Source of the DNA: Methanoplanus sp. FWC-SCC4
Lineage (GTDB): Archaea > Halobacteriota > Methanomicrobia > Methanomicrobiales > Methanomicrobiaceae
Assembly (NCBI RefSeq): GCF_032878975.1
Contig: NZ_CP043875.1
Location: 1,046,370-1,110,369, forward strand
Length of the DNA: 64,000 nucleotides
Direction of reading: 5' to 3'
The translations under genes were made by a program, and so were the position numbers. Positions 33,567-42,788 of the stretch are shown piece by piece. The notes under the pieces were generated by a model. That model saw only the letters and a program-made list of their open reading frames with translations, was not told the origin of the DNA and did not search any database. Within the stretch, counting starts at the first letter, position 1; each line of letters opens with the position of its first letter.

Positions 33567-34683
33567 AAAAAGACGTGAACTTTTAAGACATATGAGGGAT
33601 TTAACCCTCGAAAACGGCTTTTTTACAGTCAATGATATTGCAGGGCTTACAAATATTCCAAGGAGCACTGTTCAGGACTGGGTAAACAGACTTATTGAAG
33701 AAAAATGCGTTTTGACAAGAGAAGAAAAACGCGGACGTTTTCCTGCACGGTATATCACGACAAGTGCAATGCTTCAGACGGCTTGCAAAAGGATATTCAC
33801 TACTGTCGATGGTGAAAACATAGCAATTTTCCATGAATGCAGAAGCGGCGGATGTGCAGCATTTTGCAGACACCATCATTCAATTGCAGGCGGTATTCTG
33901 ACAAAGGCACATCGTGAAGGAACCCTTCTGATAGAATATGCAAAACTGAATGATAACGACAAAGAAAAAAAACCAAACCCTTCAATAGGTCTCTACCCGG
34001 CTTCAGCTGTGGGTGTTGTCGGTATAAAAAAATCAAAGGATAATATCATTCAGAAAATCCGCTGTATAGGAGGACCTGCATATTCCCTTACAGACATGAT
34101 GAAAATGGCTGAAGGTGTCTGTGATGTAACTCTTGAATATAACGGCAACCTCGTTGAAGGAGAAGTGGTTACGAGGGCACTTACACACCTGATTATAGGA
34201 ATCGATGATACTGATACCCAGGAAGGCGGTGCCACTTTTGCACTTGCACTTGGTCTTTTGCAATATCTTGGTAAATTAAACGGCGTAATTCCAATAGGGC
34301 ACAGGGTTGTTATGTTAAATCCCGACCTGAAAGAATGTACGGCAGGCAATTCATGCAGTTTCATAGAAATTGCCGTAAAACCTGAAGAAGTCCTGCACAT
34401 TAAAAATCTTGCAGTCAGATTTGTTGAGGACGAATCTTTATCAGAAAACTGGGGTATTGCCATCAAATGCGGCTTTAGCATATCCGGTTCTTTAAGAAAA
34501 TACGGCATGTCAGCCAGGAACAAAATAATAAACCTCGATCAGTCATTAAAGACAGCTGAGGAAAACAATTTATTCGTTGCCGGAAAGAAAGGCATAATCG
34601 GTGCTGTTGCCGCTGTTTCGTTTAGGGGACTTGCCAATGAAATCCTTTTGGATCCCTTAAAAACGCCTTTTGATGAACTATAA
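33550..34683 (+). CDS. HTH plus TiaS-like domain protein
   Basis: A 377-residue two-part protein. Residues 8-60 are a winged helix with LTNIPRSTVQDWVNRLIEEKCVL as recognition segment. A central part has the cysteine/histidine run CRSGGCAAFCRHHHS (about 97-111). From about residue 215 the block LTHLIIGIDDTDTQEGGATFAL resembles the tRNA-Ile agmatinylcytidine synthetase TiaS core (IGIDDTD). TiaS itself is longer and has no such HTH. Methanogenesis marker protein 11 is a possible relative. Regulation or an RNA-linked role is open. Confidence 0.75.
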   Translation: MAGVLEKRRELLRHMRDLTLENGFFTVNDIAGLTNIPRSTVQDWVNRLIEEKCVLTREEKRGRFPARYITTSAMLQTACKRIFTTVDGENIAIFHECRSGGCAAFCRHHHSIAGGILTKAHREGTLLIEYAKLNDNDKEKKPNPSIGLYPASAVGVVGIKKSKDNIIQKIRCIGGPAYSLTDMMKMAEGVCDVTLEYNGNLVEGEVVTRALTHLIIGIDDTDTQEGGATFALALGLLQYLGKLNGVIPIGHRVVMLNPDLKECTAGNSCSFIEIAVKPEEVLHIKNLAVRFVEDESLSENWGIAIKCGFSISGSLRKYGMSARNKIINLDQSLKTAEENNLFVAGKKGIIGAVAAVSFRGLANEILLDPLKTPFDEL

Positions 34684-34747
34684 AAATATATTCAATAAGA
34701 ATCACCTGAAATTCCTGCAAAATATCCAATAATATTGTGAGTATAAA

Positions 34748-36070
34748 ATGACAAAAAATGATGAATTAAAATTTTTTCCCGCATCTGCTTTTGATGTCTT
34801 CAATGTCTATTTTGACAGAATCTACGATCCGTCCATGTATATGCTTTTTGAATTTGATGACAAAATAGATGAAATATGTCTTGAAAATTCAGTTTTAAAG
34901 GCACTTGTGGCAAATCCATACCTTTCATCACGTTACGTTGAATACGATAACAAACCATACTGGGAAAAAATAGAGCCTGATAAATTAAAAGATGCATTTG
35001 AGATTATTTATACCGATAATGAAATTCAGATGCCTCTTTCATCTTTACCTCCATCCGTTGATGTTTATTCAGGACCTCAGGTGAAAGTCATTCTTTACAG
35101 AAAGGAAAATAAAAGTGATACAGTTTTAATCGGATGTCATCACGGTTTTGCAGATGCACACGGTTTAAAAGATTTATCTGAATTTATATTTTCAATATAT
35201 TCCAGGACTCTTGAAAACGCGGAATATATTCCTGAATATATGGGCTGGTATGACAAAGGAACAGGAAAACTGCTTGATAAATTTACAAAAGAAGATATTA
35301 AATGTGCAATTGAAGATGAAAAACCCTTTGTTGACAGATGGTTTTTCCCTTATAATTATCTAAACAAAGGGGGAGATAAAAGAATAAAATACAGGACGTT
35401 CACTCCCGAAAGATTAACTGCAGCAAAAAAATTCGGAAAGAAATACAATGCAACGATAAATGATGTAATTCTTGGTGCATTCTTTCTCGGTGTAATTAAA
35501 ATCAGAAATAATCCTTCTGACAATCAGGAAGAAAAAACAATCCTGACATCTGCTGACCTTAGAAGACATCTCAATAATACCCCGGGGTATTCAATGGAAA
35601 ACCTCTCTATTGCCTATGATGCGTCGGTCACCATAAATAAAGGGGCTAAATTAGAGGATATAATTGAAAGAATTGTATCCGTTACAGATTATCATAAGTC
35701 AAACAATCTGGGTCTTGGGTGTATATTGTTCTATGAAGAAATTTTTTCAGATGGTCTTTTTGGAGTAAGGAAATTTTTTGAAGAAATGGATAATAAATAT
35801 ACAAAAACAGGATACAAAAATCCTGTATTTTCAAATGTCGGAATTATAAATACAGACAACTATTTTTCTTCCATAACTGACAGCAATAAAATACCAACAA
35901 TAAAAAATGCTCTCTTTCTCCCGACAATCTGCTGGCCTCCGGGCTTTTTAATGACACTTTCAACATACAAAGATTCTATGACAATCATGACAGGTTATGA
36001 AGAGGGCCCGTATTCATCAGCCGTAATAGAAGAATTTCTTGATATCGTTGATGATTATATTCCAAAATGA
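34748..36070 (+). CDS. stand-alone condensation/acyltransferase-domain protein
   Basis: A 440-residue protein of the NRPS condensation / PapA / wax synthase superfamily. The active-site block reads GCHHGFADAHG (about residues 134-144), matching HHxxxD with the following Gly moved by two. Later NDVILGAFFLGVIK and PTICWPPGFLMTLSTYKDSMTIM fit the second lobe of the fold. It should transfer an acyl group to an alcohol, amine or carrier-bound acceptor. No carrier protein or adenylation gene is nearby, so substrate is unknown. Confidence 0.8.
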   Translation: MTKNDELKFFPASAFDVFNVYFDRIYDPSMYMLFEFDDKIDEICLENSVLKALVANPYLSSRYVEYDNKPYWEKIEPDKLKDAFEIIYTDNEIQMPLSSLPPSVDVYSGPQVKVILYRKENKSDTVLIGCHHGFADAHGLKDLSEFIFSIYSRTLENAEYIPEYMGWYDKGTGKLLDKFTKEDIKCAIEDEKPFVDRWFFPYNYLNKGGDKRIKYRTFTPERLTAAKKFGKKYNATINDVILGAFFLGVIKIRNNPSDNQEEKTILTSADLRRHLNNTPGYSMENLSIAYDASVTINKGAKLEDIIERIVSVTDYHKSNNLGLGCILFYEEIFSDGLFGVRKFFEEMDNKYTKTGYKNPVFSNVGIINTDNYFSSITDSNKIPTIKNALFLPTICWPPGFLMTLSTYKDSMTIMTGYEEGPYSSAVIEEFLDIVDDYIPK

Positions 36071-36162
36071 TCATTCCTGATCATAGCATAAACCCTGCTT
36101 TTAAACAATCTTTTTTTTGATAATAACAAATGTAAAATTATTATTAAACAGGCAATTAATAT

Positions 36163-36645
36163 ATGATACTTATGACTTCAGTAAATGAAAAAATAAAAGG
36201 ACTTTATAGCACTGATAAAGAATTACGTGCAAAAGCGATGCAGTCCCTTGTGGAATCAGGCACAACAGCTGTTTTGCCTTTAATGGATCTGATGAACGAT
36301 GAAAACTGGATTGTCAGATACAGAACAGTCGAAGCACTTGGTCTGATTGGAGACGAAAGGGCGGTAAACTCTCTTACAAAAATGCTGAATGATGAGAAAG
36401 ATCATGTAAGGTACATGGCTGCCAAAAGTCTTGGATTCTATAAAAAACCCGAATTGTCAATCTCGCTATTGCCACTTCTAAGAGATGAAAATGAATATGT
36501 AAGAAGAATTACCGCCGTATCGCTTGGAAATATAGGAATAAGCAAATCTGCAGCAGAAGCTTTGAAAAAAGCAGCAAAAACAGAAACTGATGAAAGGGCA
36601 AAGACTGAAATGCTCAATGCATTGTCAAAGACATCCATTGAATAA
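36163..36645 (+). CDS. HEAT-repeat (PBS-lyase-like) protein
   Basis: A 160-residue all-helical protein with about four HEAT units, for example NDENWIVRYRTVEALGLIGDERAV and NDEKDHVRYMAAKSLGFY-like repeats. Such short scaffolds mediate protein contacts. It precedes dnaK by about 270 bases on the same strand. No specific partner is known. Confidence 0.85.
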   Translation: MILMTSVNEKIKGLYSTDKELRAKAMQSLVESGTTAVLPLMDLMNDENWIVRYRTVEALGLIGDERAVNSLTKMLNDEKDHVRYMAAKSLGFYKKPELSISLLPLLRDENEYVRRITAVSLGNIGISKSAAEALKKAAKTETDERAKTEMLNALSKTSIE

Positions 36646-36821
36646 ACGTCAGCAATTGACCCTAAGAATATATATTTTTTTACAATTCCGGTAAATCTCT
36701 ATCTGTGAATATCTTTTTTACGTATGATCCAAAATTTCAGGCATGCATATTTTCTCTTATTTCTTTTTTATTAGAAAGTTTGAAATAAATGTAATGTTTG
36801 AATAAGCACTTGAAAACAATC

Positions 36822-36873
36822 ATTTCAGGTTAAAAAAATCTCCTGAAATTTCATGTATTGGTTCTCAAACCAA
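36822..36873. promoter_or_regulatory. two inverted repeats upstream of dnaK
   Basis: ATTTCAGG-N12-CCTGAAAT (36822-36849) and TTGGTT-CTCA-AACCAA (36858-36873) lie 35-100 bases before the dnaK start, beside an A+T-rich stretch (36888-36900). They are candidate sites for a heat-shock regulator. Confidence 0.45.
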
Positions 36874-36918
36874 AATTTTTGGGTTTGATTATTTAATTAA
36901 CCGGGGGGCGTGAAAAAA

Positions 36919-38790
36919 GTGGTTAAAGAAAAAATTATCGGAATAGATCTTGGAACATCAAACAGCCAGGCAGCAGTTTTACTTGGCGGAAAACCGACAA
37001 TCATCCCTTCAGCAGAAGGGGCAACGATAGCAGGCAAGATGTTTCCCTCTTATGTTGCATTTACAAAAGACGGAGAGCTTTTGGTAGGAGAGCCGGCAAA
37101 AAGACAGGCGGTCAGCAATCCTGAAGGAACTGTTATGGCTGCAAAACGGAAGATGGGGACAGACCATATCTACAAAATATTTGGAAAAGAATATACGCCA
37201 CAACAGATTTCAGCTTTTTTGCTTCAGAAAATTAAAAGAGATGCGGAAGAATTCTTAGGAGAAGAAGTAAAAAAAGCAGTCATTACAGTACCGGCATATT
37301 TTAACGACAATCAAAGAACTGCAACCAAAGATGCCGGTAAAATTGCAGGACTCGAAGTCGTAAGACTGGTGAATGAACCGACTGCAGCTTCGATGGCTTA
37401 CGGGCTGGAGAAGGGTGAAGAATATAAAATCATGGTTTTCGATTTTGGTGGCGGAACACTTGATGTAACAATTATGGAATTTGGAGGAGGCACATTTACA
37501 GTCCTTTCAACATCAGGAGATACGCATCTTGGCGGAACAGATATGGATGCCAGAATTGCGGACTGGATTTATGATGAATTTAAAAAACAGGAAGGAATTG
37601 ATCTTAAAAAAGACAAGATGGCTGAAAACAGGATCAAAGAAACAGCAGAAAAGGCAAAAATAGAGCTTTCAACAGTTCCTGAAACCGAAATAAATCTTCC
37701 TTATATCACAGGAGATCAGGGCGGACCAAAGCATCTGTATATGAAAATTACAAAATCAAAACTTGAAGAACTCGTAGACCCGACAATCAAAAGATGTATT
37801 CATCCAATAGAACAGACACTCAAAGATGCAGATCTTAAAAAAGAGGATATCCAAAAAATAATTCTTGTCGGCGGCCCGACCAGGATGCCTGTTGTAAGGA
37901 GATTCATTGAAGAAAAGTTAGGGAAAAAACCTGAAGGAACTGTCGATCCAATGGAATGTGTTGCAATTGGTGCAGCTATTCAGGGGGGCATACTGGGAGG
38001 TGAAATTACAGACCTGGTTCTTTTGGATGTAACACCGCTCACTCTTGGAATCGAAACTCTTGGAGGTGTGAGAACTTCTCTGATTGAAAGAAACACCACC
38101 ATTCCAACAAAAAACAGCCAGGTATTTACAACCGCCGATGATTTCCAGACCTCAGTCACAATTCATGTTCTTCAGGGGGAAAGACCAATGGCAAAGGATA
38201 ACGTGAGCCTCGGGCAGTTTAACCTGATAGGCCTTCCCACTGCTCCACGCGGCATCCCACAAATCGAAGTTGCTTTTGATATTGACGCTTCAGGCATCCT
38301 GAATGTTTCCGCAAAAGATCTTGGAACCGGCAAAGAACAGAAGATGACAATCACTGCTTCTACAAAACTTTCTGAAAGTTCTGTTCAAAATATGATCAAT
38401 GAAGCGGAAAAATATGAGGAAGAAGACAAAAAACGTAAAGAAGAGGCTGAACTTCGAAATTCTGCCAATTCACTTATATATACTGCTGAAAAGACAAAAT
38501 CCGAACTCTCAGAAAAACTATCAGATGAACTTAAAGAAAAGATAAACGCCGGAATCAATACATTATTGTCATCTCTTGAAGGAAAGGATGTCAGTTTGAT
38601 AAAAAGAGATACCGAAAACCTTCAAAAAATACTCTCAGAAGCGGGCTCTGCAATATATCAGGATGCCGCTCGGCAGCATTCACAGGAGCAGTACACAAAA
38701 GCGACATCTTCGGCAGGTTCATATGAGTCAGAAACCGGTGAAAAAGATGACCAGACCATAGTTGATGCGGATTTCAAGGTTGCAGATTAA
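36919..38790 (+). CDS. dnaK: chaperone DnaK (Hsp70)
   Basis: A complete Hsp70 of about 620 residues: [15 protein letters not shown] phosphate loop at the N-terminus, [32 protein letters not shown], the linker around [17 protein letters not shown], and the substrate domain with [24 protein letters not shown] prefer GTG 36919 because the ribosome-binding stretch GGGGGGCGTGA ends five bases before it; GTG 36910 would sit inside that stretch. dnaJ follows, but grpE is not in front as it usually is. Confidence 0.96.
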   Translation: MVKEKIIGIDLGTSNSQAAVLLGGKPTIIPSAEGATIAGKMFPSYVAFTKDGELLVGEPAKRQAVSNPEGTVMAAKRKMGTDHIYKIFGKEYTPQQISAFLLQKIKRDAEEFLGEEVKKAVITVPAYFNDNQRTATKDAGKIAGLEVVRLVNEPTAASMAYGLEKGEEYKIMVFDFGGGTLDVTIMEFGGGTFTVLSTSGDTHLGGTDMDARIADWIYDEFKKQEGIDLKKDKMAENRIKETAEKAKIELSTVPETEINLPYITGDQGGPKHLYMKITKSKLEELVDPTIKRCIHPIEQTLKDADLKKEDIQKIILVGGPTRMPVVRRFIEEKLGKKPEGTVDPMECVAIGAAIQGGILGGEITDLVLLDVTPLTLGIETLGGVRTSLIERNTTIPTKNSQVFTTADDFQTSVTIHVLQGERPMAKDNVSLGQFNLIGLPTAPRGIPQIEVAFDIDASGILNVSAKDLGTGKEQKMTITASTKLSESSVQNMINEAEKYEEEDKKRKEEAELRNSANSLIYTAEKTKSELSEKLSDELKEKINAGINTLLSSLEGKDVSLIKRDTENLQKILSEAGSAIYQDAARQHSQEQYTKATSSAGSYESETGEKDDQTIVDADFKVAD

Positions 38791-38806
38791 TTCTAAATAA
38801 AAAAAA

Positions 38807-39868
38807 ATGGACAAAAAAGATTATTATGAGACGCTTGGTATTGAAAGAAATGCAGGCCCTGAAGAGGTCAAAACCGCTTTCAGAAGGCTTGCAAGAAAAT
38901 ACCATCCCGATCTAAATCCTGATGACAAAGGAGCCGAGGAAAAATTCAAACAGATCAACGAGGCATATCAGGTTCTTTCAGATCCTCAGAAAAAAGCACA
39001 GTATGACCAGCTTGGCCATTCGGCATTCAGACCTGAGGATATCCCACGATATGAAACAGTTGATTATAAGGATTTATTCAGCGATTTTGGATTTGGAGAT
39101 ATTTTCAATGTTTTTTCCGGCTTTACAGGAAAACCGGGACGGGCCAAAACAATGCCCGGTGCAGATCTCAGATATGATCTTGAAATTTCACTTGAAGATG
39201 CCTTTTACGGTCTTAAAAGGGTCTTTGAAATTCCACATTATGATGAATGCAAAAACTGCAAAGGAACGGGTGCAGAACCCGGATATATAGTAAACTGCGA
39301 TGCATGTGGAGGAACCGGACAGATTCGTAATATAAAAAAAGATCAGTATCGCAGTTTCATCAATATTTCAGCATGCCCAAAATGCGGCGGCAGAGGACAG
39401 ATAATTAAAAAGACATGCGGAATATGCAAAGGAAACGGCAGAACAAAAACAACCAGAAAAATAGAAATTACAATTCCAAGGGGTATTAACAACGGGCAAT
39501 ATTTAAGAATTGCCGGAGAAGGGGAAAGCGGTTCTAAGGGAGGACCACCAGGGGATCTTTATGTTGTCGTATATGTCAGGAAAAACAGCTTTTTTGAAAG
39601 AAAAGGAGCTAACCTGATATCCGACAAAAAGATCACTCTTTTGGATGCACTTTTGGGAACAGAAATAAATGTTAAAACAATATCCGGAAAAGCACTGCTG
39701 AAAATACCTCCCGGAACACAAAGCCATATCAGATTCAGACTTCGCGGACAGGGTATGCCATATATGAATTCAGATAAACGTGGAGATCACTTTCTTGAAG
39801 TAATTGTTCAGATACCTGAAAGGCTTACAGATAATCAGAAAAAACTAATTAAAGAAGCACTTGGTTAA
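38807..39868 (+). CDS. dnaJ: chaperone DnaJ (Hsp40)
   Basis: A 353-residue type I DnaJ. Residues 4-70 are the J domain with the HPD tripeptide (RKYHPDLNP). The zinc region has four CxxCxGxG-type repeats (CKNCKGTG, CDACGGTG, CPKCGGRG, CGICKGNG) at about 145-210. The Gly/Phe linker is short. It stimulates DnaK ATPase. It starts 16 bases after dnaK, clearly one operon. Confidence 0.96.
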   Translation: MDKKDYYETLGIERNAGPEEVKTAFRRLARKYHPDLNPDDKGAEEKFKQINEAYQVLSDPQKKAQYDQLGHSAFRPEDIPRYETVDYKDLFSDFGFGDIFNVFSGFTGKPGRAKTMPGADLRYDLEISLEDAFYGLKRVFEIPHYDECKNCKGTGAEPGYIVNCDACGGTGQIRNIKKDQYRSFINISACPKCGGRGQIIKKTCGICKGNGRTKTTRKIEITIPRGINNGQYLRIAGEGESGSKGGPPGDLYVVVYVRKNSFFERKGANLISDKKITLLDALLGTEINVKTISGKALLKIPPGTQSHIRFRLRGQGMPYMNSDKRGDHFLEVIVQIPERLTDNQKKLIKEALG

Positions 39869-40018
39869 AAATAAACAAATCATAAAGAAATTAAAAAATA
39901 ATAAAATTTTTCAGGTTCTGTTTCAGGATAATGACAGTGCCATTTCCATTAAAAACAGTAATGAAGAAAAAGTCTTCACACCCGTTTTATGAGAAATCAC
40001 CGGATGCATAGATCAGTT

Positions 40019-40729
40019 TTATTTTAGAAAATCCTCCTGAAAAACACTTCCGTTAATCCATGTTGCCCCTGTCAACAGAGTACCATTCAGATCAGCTCCT
40101 TTCAATTTTGCACCTTTTAAATTGGCATTAATGAAATACGAAAGTGCAAAATTTGTATTGGAAAGATCAGCACCTTCAAGATCAGCACCGGTAAAATCCG
40201 ATCCCAGAAGAATGGAATCCTTAAGAACTGCATATTTTAAATCTGCAAATTTAAAATTCACAGAAGGAGAGTAAGAGTCAGTAATTATAACCCCCCTCAG
40301 ATTTGCATTTGAAAATTCCCCATCAATAATTCTCGTATTTTTCAACATAGCATTTTCAAGTGAAGCACCTGTAAAATCAACATATTCCATATAAGCCCCG
40401 TTAAGATTTGCATTACTTAAATCAGCAAATCTTAAATAGGCATGATTAAGGTTGGCTTTTTCAAGGTTTGCTGAATTCAGACTGACAGAGATAAGATATT
40501 TCCCTGAAAGCATTGCACCGGATAGATTTGCACATTTTAAATTTTTATCTGATATATCATCATAATCACAGCCGGGACAGACAACAGGTTCTGCCGGACA
40601 GCTGTCACCGAACAATACTCCTGATGATGATTTTACATTTTCGGACTGGTTTACACACCCTGAAGCCGTTAAAAGAATTACTACAGTTAATATAAACACA
40701 AACAAAGACATCTTTTTTTTAAGAGTCAT
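40019..40729 (-). CDS. pentapeptide-repeat lipoprotein
   Basis: About 236 residues. The start at 40729 has GGTGG six bases upstream and gives a signal peptide with lipobox LTASGC; an ATG at 40771 lacks such support. From about residue 75 the chain is a run of A(N/D)Lxx-type pentapeptides (SGAMLSGKYL, ANLEKANLNHA, ADLEGADLSN), which fold into a right-handed quadrilateral helix. It should be lipid-anchored on the outer face of the membrane. Function unknown. Confidence 0.85.
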   Translation of the reverse strand: MTLKKKMSLFVFILTVVILLTASGCVNQSENVKSSSGVLFGDSCPAEPVVCPGCDYDDISDKNLKCANLSGAMLSGKYLISVSLNSANLEKANLNHAYLRFADLSNANLNGAYMEYVDFTGASLENAMLKNTRIIDGEFSNANLRGVIITDSYSPSVNFKFADLKYAVLKDSILLGSDFTGADLEGADLSNTNFALSYFINANLKGAKLKGADLNGTLLTGATWINGSVFQEDFLK

Positions 40730-40960
40730 GACAATCCACCTAAAGAGTATCATTAATATTTCATACCTCATAATAGTGTCCGCGATAAATCATTTAGTTA
40801 GCACCAACAGAAGCCTCAAAGTATTAATTAAACTCAAATTATTTTATTATAAAACAGTAGATCAATTCTGAAATAATTAAGACAAACATATAGATATTAT
40901 TAATATCATTAAACTGTTCCGTCAATAGTATATTTCCGTATATATCAAAGGTGTTTTTTA

Positions 40961-42532
40961 ATGTCTTTTCGATTTGATACAAAATGGGGGGTTTTAATTG
41001 TTACATGTCTGGCTGTTTTTATAATGGTTATAGACACCACAATAATGAATGTGTCAATCTCTGCACTGGTAGAGGATTTGAATACAGACCTTACTGCCAT
41101 TCAGTTTACAATAGCGATTTATGCATTGATTATGGCTTCATTTATGCTATTTGGAAGTAAAATGCAGGATGTCATCGGAAGGAAGAAAACCTTCATGCTT
41201 GGTGTTGCATTTTATGGGGCAGGCACTTTTCTTGCATCAATGAGCTGGAATATAAAAATTCTTTTAATCGGATGGTCAATTTTAGAAGGTCTTGGTGCTG
41301 CATTTATGCTGCCTGCAACAGCCTCTTTTTTAACCGGAACATATGAAGGAAAGGACAGACTCTTTGCTTTTGGCTTATGGGGGGGTGTAGGTGCTGCAGG
41401 TGCTGCATTCGGACCAATAGTTGGAGGATTTTTAACCACATTTTACAGCTGGCGCTGGGCATTTCGGCTTGAACTTTTGGTTGTAATTACAATTATCATA
41501 TTTTCATATCTGTTAATTGAAATAAAACCGAAAATGAACTTTAAGGATATAGATATATTTGGAACAACACTCTCATTTGCAGGACTTTCACTCATTATAA
41601 TCGGTATTCTTTCAATAAAAAATTTCAATATGTGGAATATCATTCCGGTTTTAATAGGATTTGGTATGATTTTACTTGGCGGATTTTATTTATGGCAGAA
41701 AAAATTGAAAGAAGAAAACAGATATCCGCTTGTTGATATTGATCTGTTTAAAAACCGTACATTTAGTATAGGAAATATTGTCGGTATGATCCAAAATATT
41801 GTCATAGCCGGAGTTTTATTTATTATACCCGTATTTCTTCAATCAGTAACAGGAATAAATGCATTTTTAACCGGTGTTGCTTTGCTGCCATTATCCCTTT
41901 CAATTCTGTTTTTTTCAATATCAGCGAGCAAACTAACATCCATTACTTCACCAAAAAATCTTATAATGGCAGGTTTTTTGATAGCTCTCATAGGAACAGT
42001 TCTTTTAAGGGATGTCTTTAGTTTAAAGACTGTGATTGAAGATCTAATTTTTGGCTCCATAGTTTTCGGAATCGGAGTTGGTATTATCCTCTCACAACTT
42101 ACGAATCTTACACTTTCTTCTGCCTCAAAAGAACAGGAAAGTGATGCATCAGGGATACTTAATACAACAAGACAACTTGGAACATCAATTGGAACTGCAC
42201 TTATAGGAATTGTTCTATTCACTGCACTTTTTACCGGTCTTATATCAGGGATAGGATCTTTTGATATTTCTGGAGATATGACATCTGAAGAAATTGCAGA
42301 AGAACTTCAGGAATGGGCATATAAAATGCAGGAAACATCAGGTAAAAATGACATTTCATCTTCTCCGGAAATTGAAAAAATCCCTGATGAATTAAAAAAA
42401 GATGTTGAATTTATTGTTGACAACGCAATATCAAAGGCAATGAAATCGAGTTTTGATGCCATAGCAATCATATTATCATTAGGTTTTTTTGCAAGTTTAT
42501 TCATCCCGCAAAAAAAGAGAGTTAAACGGTAA
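40961..42532 (+). CDS. MFS drug/proton antiporter, DHA2 (EmrB/QacA) family
   Basis: A 523-residue transporter with about 14 membrane helices. Family motifs include IMVIDTTIMNVSISAL in helix 1, GSKMQDVIGRKKTFMLG for motif A, and GGVGAAGAAFGPIVGGFLTT for motif C of antiporters. A soluble segment of about 60 residues (Glu/Lys-rich) precedes the last helix. It probably exports hydrophobic toxic compounds. Monocistronic. Confidence 0.93.
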   Translation: MSFRFDTKWGVLIVTCLAVFIMVIDTTIMNVSISALVEDLNTDLTAIQFTIAIYALIMASFMLFGSKMQDVIGRKKTFMLGVAFYGAGTFLASMSWNIKILLIGWSILEGLGAAFMLPATASFLTGTYEGKDRLFAFGLWGGVGAAGAAFGPIVGGFLTTFYSWRWAFRLELLVVITIIIFSYLLIEIKPKMNFKDIDIFGTTLSFAGLSLIIIGILSIKNFNMWNIIPVLIGFGMILLGGFYLWQKKLKEENRYPLVDIDLFKNRTFSIGNIVGMIQNIVIAGVLFIIPVFLQSVTGINAFLTGVALLPLSLSILFFSISASKLTSITSPKNLIMAGFLIALIGTVLLRDVFSLKTVIEDLIFGSIVFGIGVGIILSQLTNLTLSSASKEQESDASGILNTTRQLGTSIGTALIGIVLFTALFTGLISGIGSFDISGDMTSEEIAEELQEWAYKMQETSGKNDISSSPEIEKIPDELKKDVEFIVDNAISKAMKSSFDAIAIILSLGFFASLFIPQKKRVKR

Positions 42533-42634
42533 ATTTCTTTTTTAATGACTCCGGGTATTACAAACCAATTCAGAATATCAGGTTATATCAGGGATTACCC
42601 ACGATGAATATTTTTTAAAACAGCATTATATCAA

Positions 42635-42669
42635 AAACCTGTGGAACCTGATTTGGTTCATACAGGTTT
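42635..42669. repeat. stem-loop between convergent MFS and fdhB1 genes
   Basis: AAACCTGT pairs with ACAGGTTT eight by eight, and inside it GAACC pairs with GGTTC, leaving a six-base loop. It lies 100 bases past the MFS stop and 120 bases past the fdhB1 stop on the other strand. Confidence 0.6.
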
Positions 42670-42673
42670 ATGC

Positions 42674-42695
42674 GAAAATTACATTCGTAATTTTC
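42674..42695. terminator. second perfect hairpin in the same gap
   Basis: GAAAATTAC-ATTC-GTAATTTTC is a nine-base-pair stem with a four-base loop, four bases after the first stem-loop. Bidirectional termination or RNA-end protection is plausible. Confidence 0.5.
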
Positions 42696-42788
42696 ATTAA
42701 ACGGCGTATGATATTGCATTTAGGCATATCGTTCATATATTAGAGATAATTTGCATTAGAATTTGAAAAAAATTAATTTATCTTTGAT

